DNA from: Desulfobacterales bacterium
Lineage (GTDB): Bacteria > Desulfobacterota > Desulfobacteria > Desulfobacterales > JAHEIW01
Direction of reading: 5' to 3'
Assembly: GCA_030145015.1 (NCBI GenBank)
Contig: JAQYWI010000281.1
Span: forward strand, 1 to 5,810
DNA: 5,810 nt
This document shows, piece by piece, positions 1-4,023 of this stretch (the stretch's first letter is position 1; every line of letters begins with the position of its first letter). Below the pieces are notes generated by a model. It ran no database searches. It was not told the origin of the DNA and worked only from the letters and a program-made list of their open reading frames with translations. The position numbers and the translations under genes were made by a program.

Positions 1-1
1 C

Positions 2-112
2 GCCGATATGGCCCAGGAAGAAGCTTCGCGGTGCCTGCAATGCGGATTGATTTGCTATGCGCATGCGGCTGGGGCTGATGAAGCGGAAGAATCCTCTGAA
101 GCTTCCGGGTAA
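2..112 (+). CDS. C-terminal end of a cysteine-rich Fe-S/flavin oxidoreductase (partial, 5' end outside window)
   Basis: An open frame enters from the left edge and stops at a TAA at 110-112, giving 36 residues. It contains a run of the form EEASRCLQCGLICY, that is C-x2-C-x3-C after an E-A-x-R-C-L-x-C signature. That signature is typical of NAD(P)H-dependent, GltD-like FAD oxidoreductases and of large RnfB-type subunits that carry such a module. The cysteines probably ligate an Fe-S cluster. After them comes a short Ala/Glu/Ser-rich tail that looks disordered. The next gene downstream, on the same strand, is an RseC-family protein, which is often encoded with Rnf electron-transport genes; this favours an Rnf-linked subunit. 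The assignment rests on 36 residues and that neighbour. That the frame is coding is fairly safe; the exact subunit is not. Confidence 0.6.
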   Translation, partial: ADMAQEEASRCLQCGLICYAHAAGADEAEESSEASG

Positions 113-176
113 AATTCATTCACTCGACTCGTGCAAGATTCAGGTTCTAGAAAGCGATCAAATAGCGAGGTCAAAA

Positions 177-677
177 TTGGCTACTGAACAAGGGATCGTA
201 CTGCGGACCGATTCTGAAGCCGCCTGGGTAAAAACCGTGCGCAGCAGCTCCTGTGAAGGCTGCACCGCAAAGGGGTCCTGTCACGCAATGGGCGGCGGCA
301 ACGAAATGGAGGTTAAGGTTTTAAACACAGCCGGTGCCAGAGCCGGAGACCGGATCGTCTTGAGTTTTGAGACCGCCTCGTTGTTAAAAGCCACCTTTTT
401 GATCTATGTGTTTCCGATTATCCTGCTCATCGTTGGCGCTGCACTCGGGCAGATGCTGGCCTCCCTTATAGATTTTAGTCCCTCTTCGTTATCTGTCCTG
501 TTGGGATTTGCCTTCTTTTTCACCGCGCTGTTTATCATGAAAGCCCGGGCCAATAAAATGGCCCAAAAGAATGCGTACCAGCCCAAAATTACTAAAATAT
601 TAGAACCCATCTCAAAAAAGCATCTCACGCGATGGTATAGTTCTAAATCTATCGAAAGTGGTAATAACAACAAGTGA
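177..677 (+). CDS. rseC: RseC/MucC-family (SoxR-reducing system) inner-membrane protein
   Basis: RseC proteins are small inner-membrane proteins linked to Rnf/Rsx complexes and to keeping SoxR reduced. I place the start at TTG 177, because GAGG lies at 167-170 with a 6-base gap and the protein then begins LATEQGIV, matching the usual RseC opening. The frame is open back to an ATG at 57, but that would overlap the upstream gene. The product is 166 aa. A cysteine cluster C26-x2-C29-x5-C35 is the family hallmark. Two membrane helices follow at about residues 72-98 and 104-122. The expected family end is near ITKIL (about residue 142). The remaining residues, EPISKK to GNNNK, are encoded inside repeat element A, and the TGA stop at 675-677 is the first iteron base triplet of that element. 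The C-terminal 25 or so residues therefore look acquired. Family call is strong; start choice moderate. Confidence 0.87.
   Translation: MATEQGIVLRTDSEAAWVKTVRSSSCEGCTAKGSCHAMGGGNEMEVKVLNTAGARAGDRIVLSFETASLLKATFLIYVFPIILLIVGAALGQMLASLIDFSPSSLSVLLGFAFFFTALFIMKARANKMAQKNAYQPKITKILEPISKKHLTRWYSSKSIESGNNNK
601..617 (+). repeat. Left terminal inverted repeat of element A (pairs with 957-973)
   Basis: TAGAACCCATCTCAAAA reads identically (17/17) on the opposite strand at 957-973. In element B the corresponding ends, 1596-1612 and 2034-2050, match each other at 13 of 17 positions. The left repeat of A lies inside the rseC reading frame. Confidence 0.85.
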
Positions 678-712
678 GCTAAAATTAAAAATGATCTAAA
701 ATGCCTAAAATT
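675..712 (+). repeat. Left iteron block of element A
   Basis: Three spaced copies of an RTGNNCTAAA-like word (TGAGCTAAAA, TGATCTAAAA, TGCCTAAAA) lie here. They are matched by inverted copies at 861-897. The same block in element B, 1672-1709, differs at one base of 38. The near-helical 9-10 bp spacing and the conservation suggest a protein-binding site, which is inference. Confidence 0.6.
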
Positions 713-734
713 GAGGAATTCTACCCGTCGAGAG

Positions 735-790
735 CCTCCCTTCGAGGGCCTCCCTTCGAGGGCCTCCCTTCGAGGGCCTCCCTTCGAGGG
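735..790. repeat. 14-bp tandem repeat array of element A, 4 copies
   Basis: The unit CCTCCCTTCGAGGG is repeated four times without spacers, preceded by one degenerate unit (about 724-734). Each unit contains CCCT-TCG-AGGG, a 4-bp stem with a 3-nt loop. The joint between units, AGGG-CCT-CCCT, is also a 4-bp stem with a 3-nt loop. Every arm can therefore pair to its left or its right. The same array occurs inverted with seven copies in element B. Confidence 0.9.
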
Positions 791-793
791 CCT

Positions 794-819
794 CAGGGTC
801 GAACGACAGGGTCGAACGA
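794..819. repeat. 13-bp tandem repeat of element A, 2 copies
   Basis: CAGGGTCGAACGA occurs twice in a row immediately after the 14-bp array. The inverted counterpart in element B (1787-1825) has three copies. Confidence 0.88.
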
Positions 820-860
820 TCATATTTTTAATAAAAGATGGAGCGCAGCGAGACTGTAAC

Positions 861-897
861 TTTAGGCATTTTAGCTCATTTTAGTCACTTTAGGCAC
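861..897 (-). repeat. Right iteron block of element A
   Basis: On the minus strand this reads as four consecutive words GTGCCTAAA, GTGACTAAA, ATGAGCTAAA and ATGCCTAAA. They mirror the left block at 675-712. The equivalent block in element B is 1938-1974, the same length (37 bp) with a few substitutions. Confidence 0.6.
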
Positions 898-970
898 TTC
901 TAACTTAAGAGCACCTTTGGAACTTTTCTTCTCTGCCTTCGGAGGCAAATCGCTACTTTTGAGATGGGTT

Positions 971-1237
971 CTAGTCTTCTTTTTTGGGGAAAAGGTCTTC
1001 GATTTCATATTCTTTAATTTTTTGCAGGCAGGTTTCCAACGCCTGGGTTTCTGTTTTACCTGTGCCCTGGAATTCCTGTTTGGCAACGATGTTTATGAGA
1101 TTGGGCACCGCCACGAATTTTCCTGCCAAATTGCCTGCCATTGTTTCGTGCACATCAACATAAATTAATCTTTCGTTGCGGATAAGATTATACCGGGTAA
1201 TCCTCGTCAGAATATCATTTTCATTCAATGACAACAT
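971..1237 (-). CDS. Conserved-looking small protein of unknown function, downstream of clpS
   Basis: I do not recognise this 88-aa protein. It starts with ATG at 1235-1237 behind an AAAGGA ribosome-binding site with a 7-base gap, and lies 16 bases downstream of clpS on the same strand, so the two are probably cotranscribed. It looks soluble and mixed alpha/beta: MLSLNENDILTR, a YVDVHETMAG stretch, hydrophobic VPNLINIVA, a Thr-rich TGKTETQALE stretch and an acidic/basic tail ending PKKED. No signal peptide, membrane segment or cysteine pair is visible. In many proteobacteria clpA follows clpS; here this gene takes that place. Its TAG stop is the outermost codon of element A's right inverted repeat. 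Coding status is supported by the ribosome-binding site, spacing and composition; function is unknown. Confidence 0.75.
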   Translation of the reverse strand: MLSLNENDILTRITRYNLIRNERLIYVDVHETMAGNLAGKFVAVPNLINIVAKQEFQGTGKTETQALETCLQKIKEYEIEDLFPKKED

Positions 1238-1253
1238 AATTTGATCCTTTGCG

Positions 1254-1568
1254 CTATTCTCTTTCCATCGTGGTTTTCAGGGGGAAACCATTTTCCCGGG
1301 CAGTCATCGTTGCCAGGCTTACCTTGGTTTCAGCCATTTCATAGGGATAAACCCCACAGACGCCGCTTCCATTTTTATGTACATGCCACATGAGACTGGT
1401 GGCTTCATCTATGGATTTGTTAAAAACGGCGATCAGAACCTCAACGACAAAGTCCTTTGTCGTATAATCATCATTGTGAAGCAGCACCTTATACAGGGGA
1501 GGTTCGGTCGTTTTCTTCTCAATTTCTTCTTGGATCTCTTCCTGAATATCCGGCGGTTCGCTGCTCAC
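1254..1568 (-). CDS. clpS: ATP-dependent Clp protease adaptor ClpS
   Basis: ClpS binds proteins with N-degrons (large hydrophobic N-terminal residues) and hands them to ClpAP in the cytoplasm. The start is GTG at 1566-1568, with GGAGGG at 1575-1580 and a 6-base gap. The 104-aa product has an acidic disordered N-terminal stretch (about 1-22) and then the folded core. Key degron-pocket residues of the family are visible: N32-D33-D34 in the HNDDYT motif and H64 in the HVHKNG motif, followed by the conserved CGVYPYEMAETKV. The position matching E. coli Met40, which lines the pocket and limits which residues enter, is Lys38 here (YTTKDF against YTPMEF). Length and motifs fit the family. No clpA is in the window. 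Transcription must enter from the element B side, since the upstream hup gene ends in a strong terminator. Confidence 0.95.
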   Translation of the reverse strand: MSSEPPDIQEEIQEEIEKKTTEPPLYKVLLHNDDYTTKDFVVEVLIAVFNKSIDEATSLMWHVHKNGSGVCGVYPYEMAETKVSLATMTARENGFPLKTTMERE

Positions 1569-1593
1569 TTTTTGCCCTCCGATCGCCCCTAAT

Positions 1594-1622
1594 ATTATAA
1601 GCTATCTCAAAAATACATTTAA
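1594..1622 (-). promoter_or_regulatory. Candidate clpS promoter spanning the left end of element B
   Basis: On the minus strand a perfect TATAAT lies at 1594-1599, with a weak -35-like TTAAAT at 1617-1622 and a 17-bp spacer. The -10 straddles the terminus of element B (1596), and the -35 is inside the element. The equivalent end of element A reads TCTAAT, so the better -10 in B depends on a substitution in the terminal repeat. The -35 match is poor (3 of 6), so this is only a candidate. Confidence 0.42.
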
Positions 1623-1671
1623 CATCCGATGGTAAAATTTTAAACTGATAAAAAGTGCTTACAACAAAAAA

Positions 1672-1709
1672 TGAGCTAAAATTTAAAATGATCTAAAATG
1701 CCTAAAATT
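1672..1709 (+). repeat. Left iteron block of element B
   Basis: These are the same three RTGNNCTAAA-like words, in the same order and spacing, as in A 675-712, with one base different in 38. The inverted partner block is 1938-1974. Confidence 0.6.
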
Positions 1710-1720
1710 ATGGTTTCACT

Positions 1721-1759
1721 CACCCAGCGCCGGCGCTTGTGCGGCGTTTGCGCCGGGTG
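1721..1759. repeat. GC-rich imperfect hairpin unique to element B core
   Basis: CACCC at 1721-1725 pairs with GGGTG at 1755-1759. Inside, GCGC (1727-1730) pairs with GCGC (1750-1753) and CGC (1734-1736) with GCG (1744-1746), leaving a short loop. GCGCCGGCGC (1727-1736) is also a palindrome by itself. At the same core position element A has only a short GAGCGCAGCGAGAC stretch (841-854). The GC content contrasts sharply with the AT-rich surroundings. Confidence 0.6.
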
Positions 1760-1786
1760 GCACAACATCTTTTATTATAAATATGA

Positions 1787-1825
1787 TCGTTCGACCCTGT
1801 CGTTCGACCCTGTCGTTCGACCCTG
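1787..1825. repeat. 13-bp tandem repeat of element B, 3 copies
   Basis: TCGTTCGACCCTG occurs three times head to tail. It is the reverse complement of the 13-bp unit at 794-819 in element A, which has two copies. Confidence 0.9.
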
Positions 1826-1828
1826 AGG

Positions 1829-1923
1829 CCCTCGAAGGGAGGCCCTCGAAGGGAGGCCCTCGAAGGGAGGCCCTCGAAGGGAGGCCCTCGAAGGGAGGCC
1901 CTCGAAGGGAGGCCCTCGAAGGG
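1829..1923. repeat. 14-bp tandem repeat array of element B, 7 copies
   Basis: The 11-bp motif CCCTCGAAGGG recurs seven times at an exact 14-bp period, starting at 1829, 1843, 1857, 1871, 1885, 1899 and 1913. It is the reverse complement of the array in element A (4 copies). All units are identical, which fits recent expansion by slippage or unequal recombination. Confidence 0.93.
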
Positions 1924-1937
1924 TAGAATTCCTCAAC

Positions 1938-1974
1938 TTTAGGCACTTTAGATCATTTTAGGCATTTTAGGCAC
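1938..1974 (-). repeat. Right iteron block of element B
   Basis: On the minus strand it reads GTGCCTAAA, ATGCCTAAA, ATGATCTAAA, GTGCCTAAA, mirroring 1672-1709. It is the same length as the A block at 861-897. Confidence 0.6.
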
Positions 1975-2100
1975 TTCTAACTATAGAGCACCTTTGGAGC
2001 TTATTTCCTCTGTCTTCCAAGATGAATTGCTAATTTTGAGAGAGTTTCTATTGAAACTTAAGGGCTGCCATGGAGAAATCAAGCCAACCGGCCTGAAAAT

Positions 2101-2142
2101 AAAAAAAGCAGTTTATCAGCGCTGTATTGGCCGATAAACTGC
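2101..2142 (-). terminator. Rho-independent terminator of hup
   Basis: On the minus strand GCAGTTTATC (2133-2142) and GATAAACTGC (2108-2117) form a perfect 10-bp stem with a 15-nt loop, followed by seven T residues (2107-2101). It lies 23 bases past the hup stop codon and should isolate hup from element B and clpS. Confidence 0.92.
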
Positions 2143-2165
2143 CTTTTGTTGTTGAACAAATTGAA

Positions 2166-2438
2166 CTAGACGGAAGCCTTAAGTTTTTTGCCGGCTTTAA
2201 ACTTGACGACATTTTTGGCTTTGATTTTAATCGGGGCACCGGTTTGGGGATTGCGTCCCTTACGAGCCTTTTGACGGCTTTTCTGGAAGGTACCAAAACC
2301 CACCAGGGTGACTTTCCCGCCTTTTTTCTTCAGCGCTTTGGTAACATTGCTCATGAAGGAATCAAGAACTGCCCCGGCGGCAACTTTTGAAACTTTAGCG
2401 TCCTTTGCCATTTTACTAATTAAATCTGCTTTTGTCAT
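2166..2438 (-). CDS. hup: HU-family nucleoid DNA-binding protein
   Basis: HU proteins are small basic dimers that bend and compact DNA in the nucleoid. This 90-aa product has the standard family length. Helical dimerisation residues occupy about 1-40. The signature GFGTFQKSRQKARKGRNPQTG spans residues 47-67. Pro64 in the RNPQTG turn is the residue that intercalates into DNA at the tip of the beta arm. The lysine-rich end (FKAGKKLKASV) is also typical. The sequence is closer to HU than to IHF. The ATG at 2436-2438 has AAGGAG at 2445-2450 with a 6-base gap. The gene has its own promoter (2492-2520) and terminator (2101-2142), so it is a single-gene unit. It is divergent from the PilZ-domain gene. 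Confidence 0.96.
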   Translation of the reverse strand: MTKADLISKMAKDAKVSKVAAGAVLDSFMSNVTKALKKKGGKVTLVGFGTFQKSRQKARKGRNPQTGAPIKIKAKNVVKFKAGKKLKASV

Positions 2439-2491
2439 TTGAGTCTCCTTCTTTTAGGTTTAAAACGATGTTTTACATTGTTTTTTTTGAA

Positions 2492-2520
2492 AGTCTACTG
2501 CGAAAAGGATTGAAAGTCAA
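2492..2520 (-). promoter_or_regulatory. Sigma-70-type promoter of hup
   Basis: On the minus strand TTGACT (2515-2520) and TAGACT (2492-2497) are separated by exactly 17 bp, about 54 bp before the start codon. Immediately upstream of the -35 is AT-rich DNA containing a 7-bp inverted repeat (AATAAAA 2523-2529 and TTTTATT 2536-2542) that could act as an UP element. Confidence 0.65.
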
Positions 2521-2542
2521 TAAATAAAAGCCCATTTTTATT

Positions 2543-2766
2543 GGATTTGCAAGAAGAAGTCATTTTAGAGACGCTGTTTGCCTTAGTTTGCCGCTGCCAT
2601 ATATTCCGAATTTTGCGGTCCGGGTTTTGGCAATTGTTTTGGATGCAGCGTATGCATAACCCGATATCACATGATTTCTTACCCGAAGTGTTTTAAATAT
2701 CGCTTTAAAAAAACAGGATTTTATGATAAAAATCTAGACAATAAATTATTTTCAAGGTTTAAATAA
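2543..2766. other. Divergent intergenic region between hup and the PilZ gene
   Basis: The gap between the two start codons is 328 bp. Apart from the hup promoter and its AT-rich upstream sequence I find no tandem repeat, RNA gene or reading frame with a ribosome-binding site. A promoter for the PilZ gene is expected here, but no convincing -35/-10 pair is visible. Confidence 0.4.
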
Positions 2767-3243
2767 ATGACCCAGAAAGTTTACGTAACCAGCAAACAGA
2801 TGGCGACGATCTCCTGCCCGCAATGCGACCGGTCCAAAACGGTCGATGTTTCTAAATACGCCGCCCTCGATAAGATGGTAAGGATCAATGTCAAATGTCC
2901 ATGCGGGCGCGCCTATAAAGCGATATTGGAAAAGAGAAAGCAATATCGTAAGGAGACCGACCTTGCGGGAACATTCATTCATTTCATCAATGGTCAACCT
3001 CAGACCCGAGGTCTTATGACCGTGAAGGATCTGTCCACAACGGGAGTGAAACTTCAGCTGAATGTAAAACAGAACTTTGCGATCGGTGATCATATCCAGA
3101 TTGAATTTCATCTAAACGATGCGCATCGAACCCTGATCAAAAAAACAGTTATCATCAAAAATCAACGGGAGCAGTTTATCGGTGCCGAATTTGCGCCTTT
3201 TGAATCCCTTGACAAAGCTTTGGGTTTCTATCTTTTCAGCTGA
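2767..3243 (+). CDS. PilZ-domain protein with N-terminal zinc-ribbon-like cysteines
   Basis: PilZ domains bind cyclic di-GMP and regulate motility, adhesion or polysaccharide export in response. The 158-aa protein has two parts. Residues 1-50 hold two cysteine pairs, C17-x2-C20 (CPQC) and C44-x-C46 (CPC), which look like a zinc-ribbon. The PilZ domain follows: R57-x3-R61 (RKQYR) and D88-L-S-T-T-G93 match the two-part RxxxR plus (D/N)xSxxG ligand motif, so it should be able to bind the nucleotide. The ending ALGFYL is typical of the fold. No membrane segment is present. The ribosome-binding site is weak (AAGG 2754-2757, 9-base gap). It is separated from the downstream tag gene by 64 bp with no clear terminator, so cotranscription is possible. 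Its target is unknown. Confidence 0.88.
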   Translation: MTQKVYVTSKQMATISCPQCDRSKTVDVSKYAALDKMVRINVKCPCGRAYKAILEKRKQYRKETDLAGTFIHFINGQPQTRGLMTVKDLSTTGVKLQLNVKQNFAIGDHIQIEFHLNDAHRTLIKKTVIIKNQREQFIGAEFAPFESLDKALGFYLFS

Positions 3244-3307
3244 CCAAGTTTTTGCATGCCTAAAAACACGTCAACGCCTTAGTCAGGTTGCCAGGAACTA
3301 AATCCCT

Positions 3308-3868
3308 ATGAAAAATAGATGCCCATGGCCCGGTACCGATCCGCTATACCTAAAATATCACGATACCGAATGGGGGGTTCCCCTGCATGATGACCGCAAA
3401 CTGCTTGAATTTCTTTTGCTGGATGGTTTTCAGGCCGGGTTGAGCTGGATTACCATTTTAAAAAAGCGGCCCAATTTCCGCAAAGCATTTGATCATTTTG
3501 AACCGGAAAAAATTGCGGCTTATGATTTACAAAGGGTGAAGGCGCTTCTTTCAAATAAAGGGATCATACGGAATAAGCTCAAAATTGAAGCGGCCCCTCA
3601 AAATGCAAGGTCTTTTCTGGCAGTGCAAAAAGAATTTGAAAGTTTTGATGATTATATCTGGCAATTTACGGGCGGCAAAACCATAAAGAATGCCTGGAGA
3701 TCGTTAGCGGAAATACCCGCCTGGACAAACGAGTCGGCCGCGATGAGTGATGATCTGAAAAAAAGAGGCTTCAAGTTTGTGGGTCCAACCATTTGTTATG
3801 CATTTATGCAGGCAGCCGGAATGGTAAATGATCATCTTGTCGACTGCTTTCGCTACAATGAGGTCTAA
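3308..3868 (+). CDS. tag: DNA-3-methyladenine glycosylase I
   Basis: Tag removes 3-methyladenine from alkylated DNA, the first step of base excision repair. The 186-aa length matches E. coli Tag (187 aa), and the opening MKNRCPW parallels MERCGW, supporting the ATG at 3308. The zinc site is complete: C5, H18 (YHDTEWG), H176 and C180 (NDHLVDC). The family block QAGLSWITILKKR is at residues 42-54, and KKRGFKFVGPTICYAFMQA at about 151-169. Asp39 stands where E. coli has Glu38, a residue reported to contact the base; the change is conservative. The ribosome-binding site is weak and distant (AGGA 3293-3296). Nothing suggests a link with the PilZ gene beyond proximity. Confidence 0.95.
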   Translation: MKNRCPWPGTDPLYLKYHDTEWGVPLHDDRKLLEFLLLDGFQAGLSWITILKKRPNFRKAFDHFEPEKIAAYDLQRVKALLSNKGIIRNKLKIEAAPQNARSFLAVQKEFESFDDYIWQFTGGKTIKNAWRSLAEIPAWTNESAAMSDDLKKRGFKFVGPTICYAFMQAAGMVNDHLVDCFRYNEV

Positions 3869-3943
3869 ATAAACAATACGACTTTTGTAACATTTTTGTG
3901 GGAAAGGACCCTAGTTTGGAGTGTGGCCTGAGACCGATGCAGG

Positions 3944-4022
3944 TATAATGTTAGCCTCATCGCCGGAGGCAAGGTGTGTATCACGCGTGTTACAGGACGG
4001 ATGTCCGGCAGAATCATTTTTT
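3944..4022 (+). other. Cluster of three inverted repeats ending in a T-run, between tag and the 60-aa gene
   Basis: Between the convergent genes are, in order: a TATAAT (3944-3949); GCCTC/GAGGC (3954-3958, 3966-3970); an 18-bp near-perfect palindrome TGTATCACGCGTGTTACA (3977-3994, one mismatched pair); GGAC/GTCC in GGACGGATGTCC; and six T residues (4017-4022). The TATAAT has no matching -35. The last stem is short and 8 or so bases from the T-run. It could be a small RNA, a weak terminator or an operator-like site; I cannot decide. Confidence 0.3.
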
Positions 4023-4023
4023 C

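Larger units (their letters stand above)
601..973. mobile_element. MITE-like element, copy A
   Basis: This is a 373-bp non-coding element. Its ends are a perfect 17-bp inverted repeat, TAGAACCCATCTCAAAA at 601-617 and its complement at 957-973. Both ends carry TA, which would fit a TA target duplication as made by IS630/Tc1-mariner type transposases; that mechanism is inference. Inside are a left arm (618-674), iterons (675-712), a core (713-858), inverted iterons (861-897) and a right arm (898-956). It has no transposase, so it could move only with help from elsewhere. The second copy is at 1596-2050. It sits between convergent genes: it covers the last 26 codons and the stop of rseC, and supplies the TAG stop of the 88-aa gene. 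Computationally removing it with one TA restores a TAA for the 88-aa gene in the same place, but leaves rseC with no stop nearby. Confidence 0.72.
1596..2050. mobile_element. MITE-like element, copy B (core inverted relative to A)
   Basis: This 455-bp non-coding element shares the plan of copy A. The ends, 1596-1612 and 2034-2050, form an imperfect 17-bp inverted repeat (13/17) with TA at each end. The left arm 1627-1671 matches A 630-674 without gaps (32 of 45 identical). The right arm 1971-2050 matches A 894-973 without gaps (63 of 80). The left iterons (1672-1709) match at 37 of 38. The core (about 1710-1934) matches the core of A only on the opposite strand: the GAATTC-side border that follows the left iterons in A precedes the right iterons in B. 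B also carries more tandem copies and a GC-rich hairpin absent from A. It separates hup from clpS, with its left end 27 bp upstream of the clpS start. Confidence 0.72.

Noticed and set aside
57..176. Longer rseC start at ATG 57.
   Set aside because: It would overlap the upstream gene by 56 bp, adds 40 residues unlike RseC proteins, and has no good ribosome-binding site, unlike TTG 177.
404..823. Minus-strand frame of 139 codons overlapping rseC.
   Set aside because: It lies opposite rseC and the 14-bp array; no ribosome-binding site and a repeat-derived, Arg/Gly/Pro-rich N-terminus.
700..858. Short + strand frame in element A starting MPKIEEFYPSRASLRGPPFEG, with a similar frame on the minus strand of element B (1716-1946).
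   Set aside because: Both start at an iteron ATG without a ribosome-binding site. Their similarity comes from the 14-bp array (three units make 14 codons), and the ends differ completely.
735..1923. Possible CRISPR arrays.
   Set aside because: The units are 14 and 13 bp and directly adjacent, with no spacers and no cas genes.
3244..3307. Inverted repeat GTTTTTGCATGCCTAAAAAC after the PilZ gene as a terminator.
   Set aside because: The stem is short and AT-rich and no T-run follows it.
3870..4023. The minus frame of the 60-aa gene stays open for about 50 codons after its TAA, suggesting a longer interrupted protein.
   Set aside because: The downstream peptide differs in composition and the region contains palindromes; chance openness is likely without a homologue to compare.
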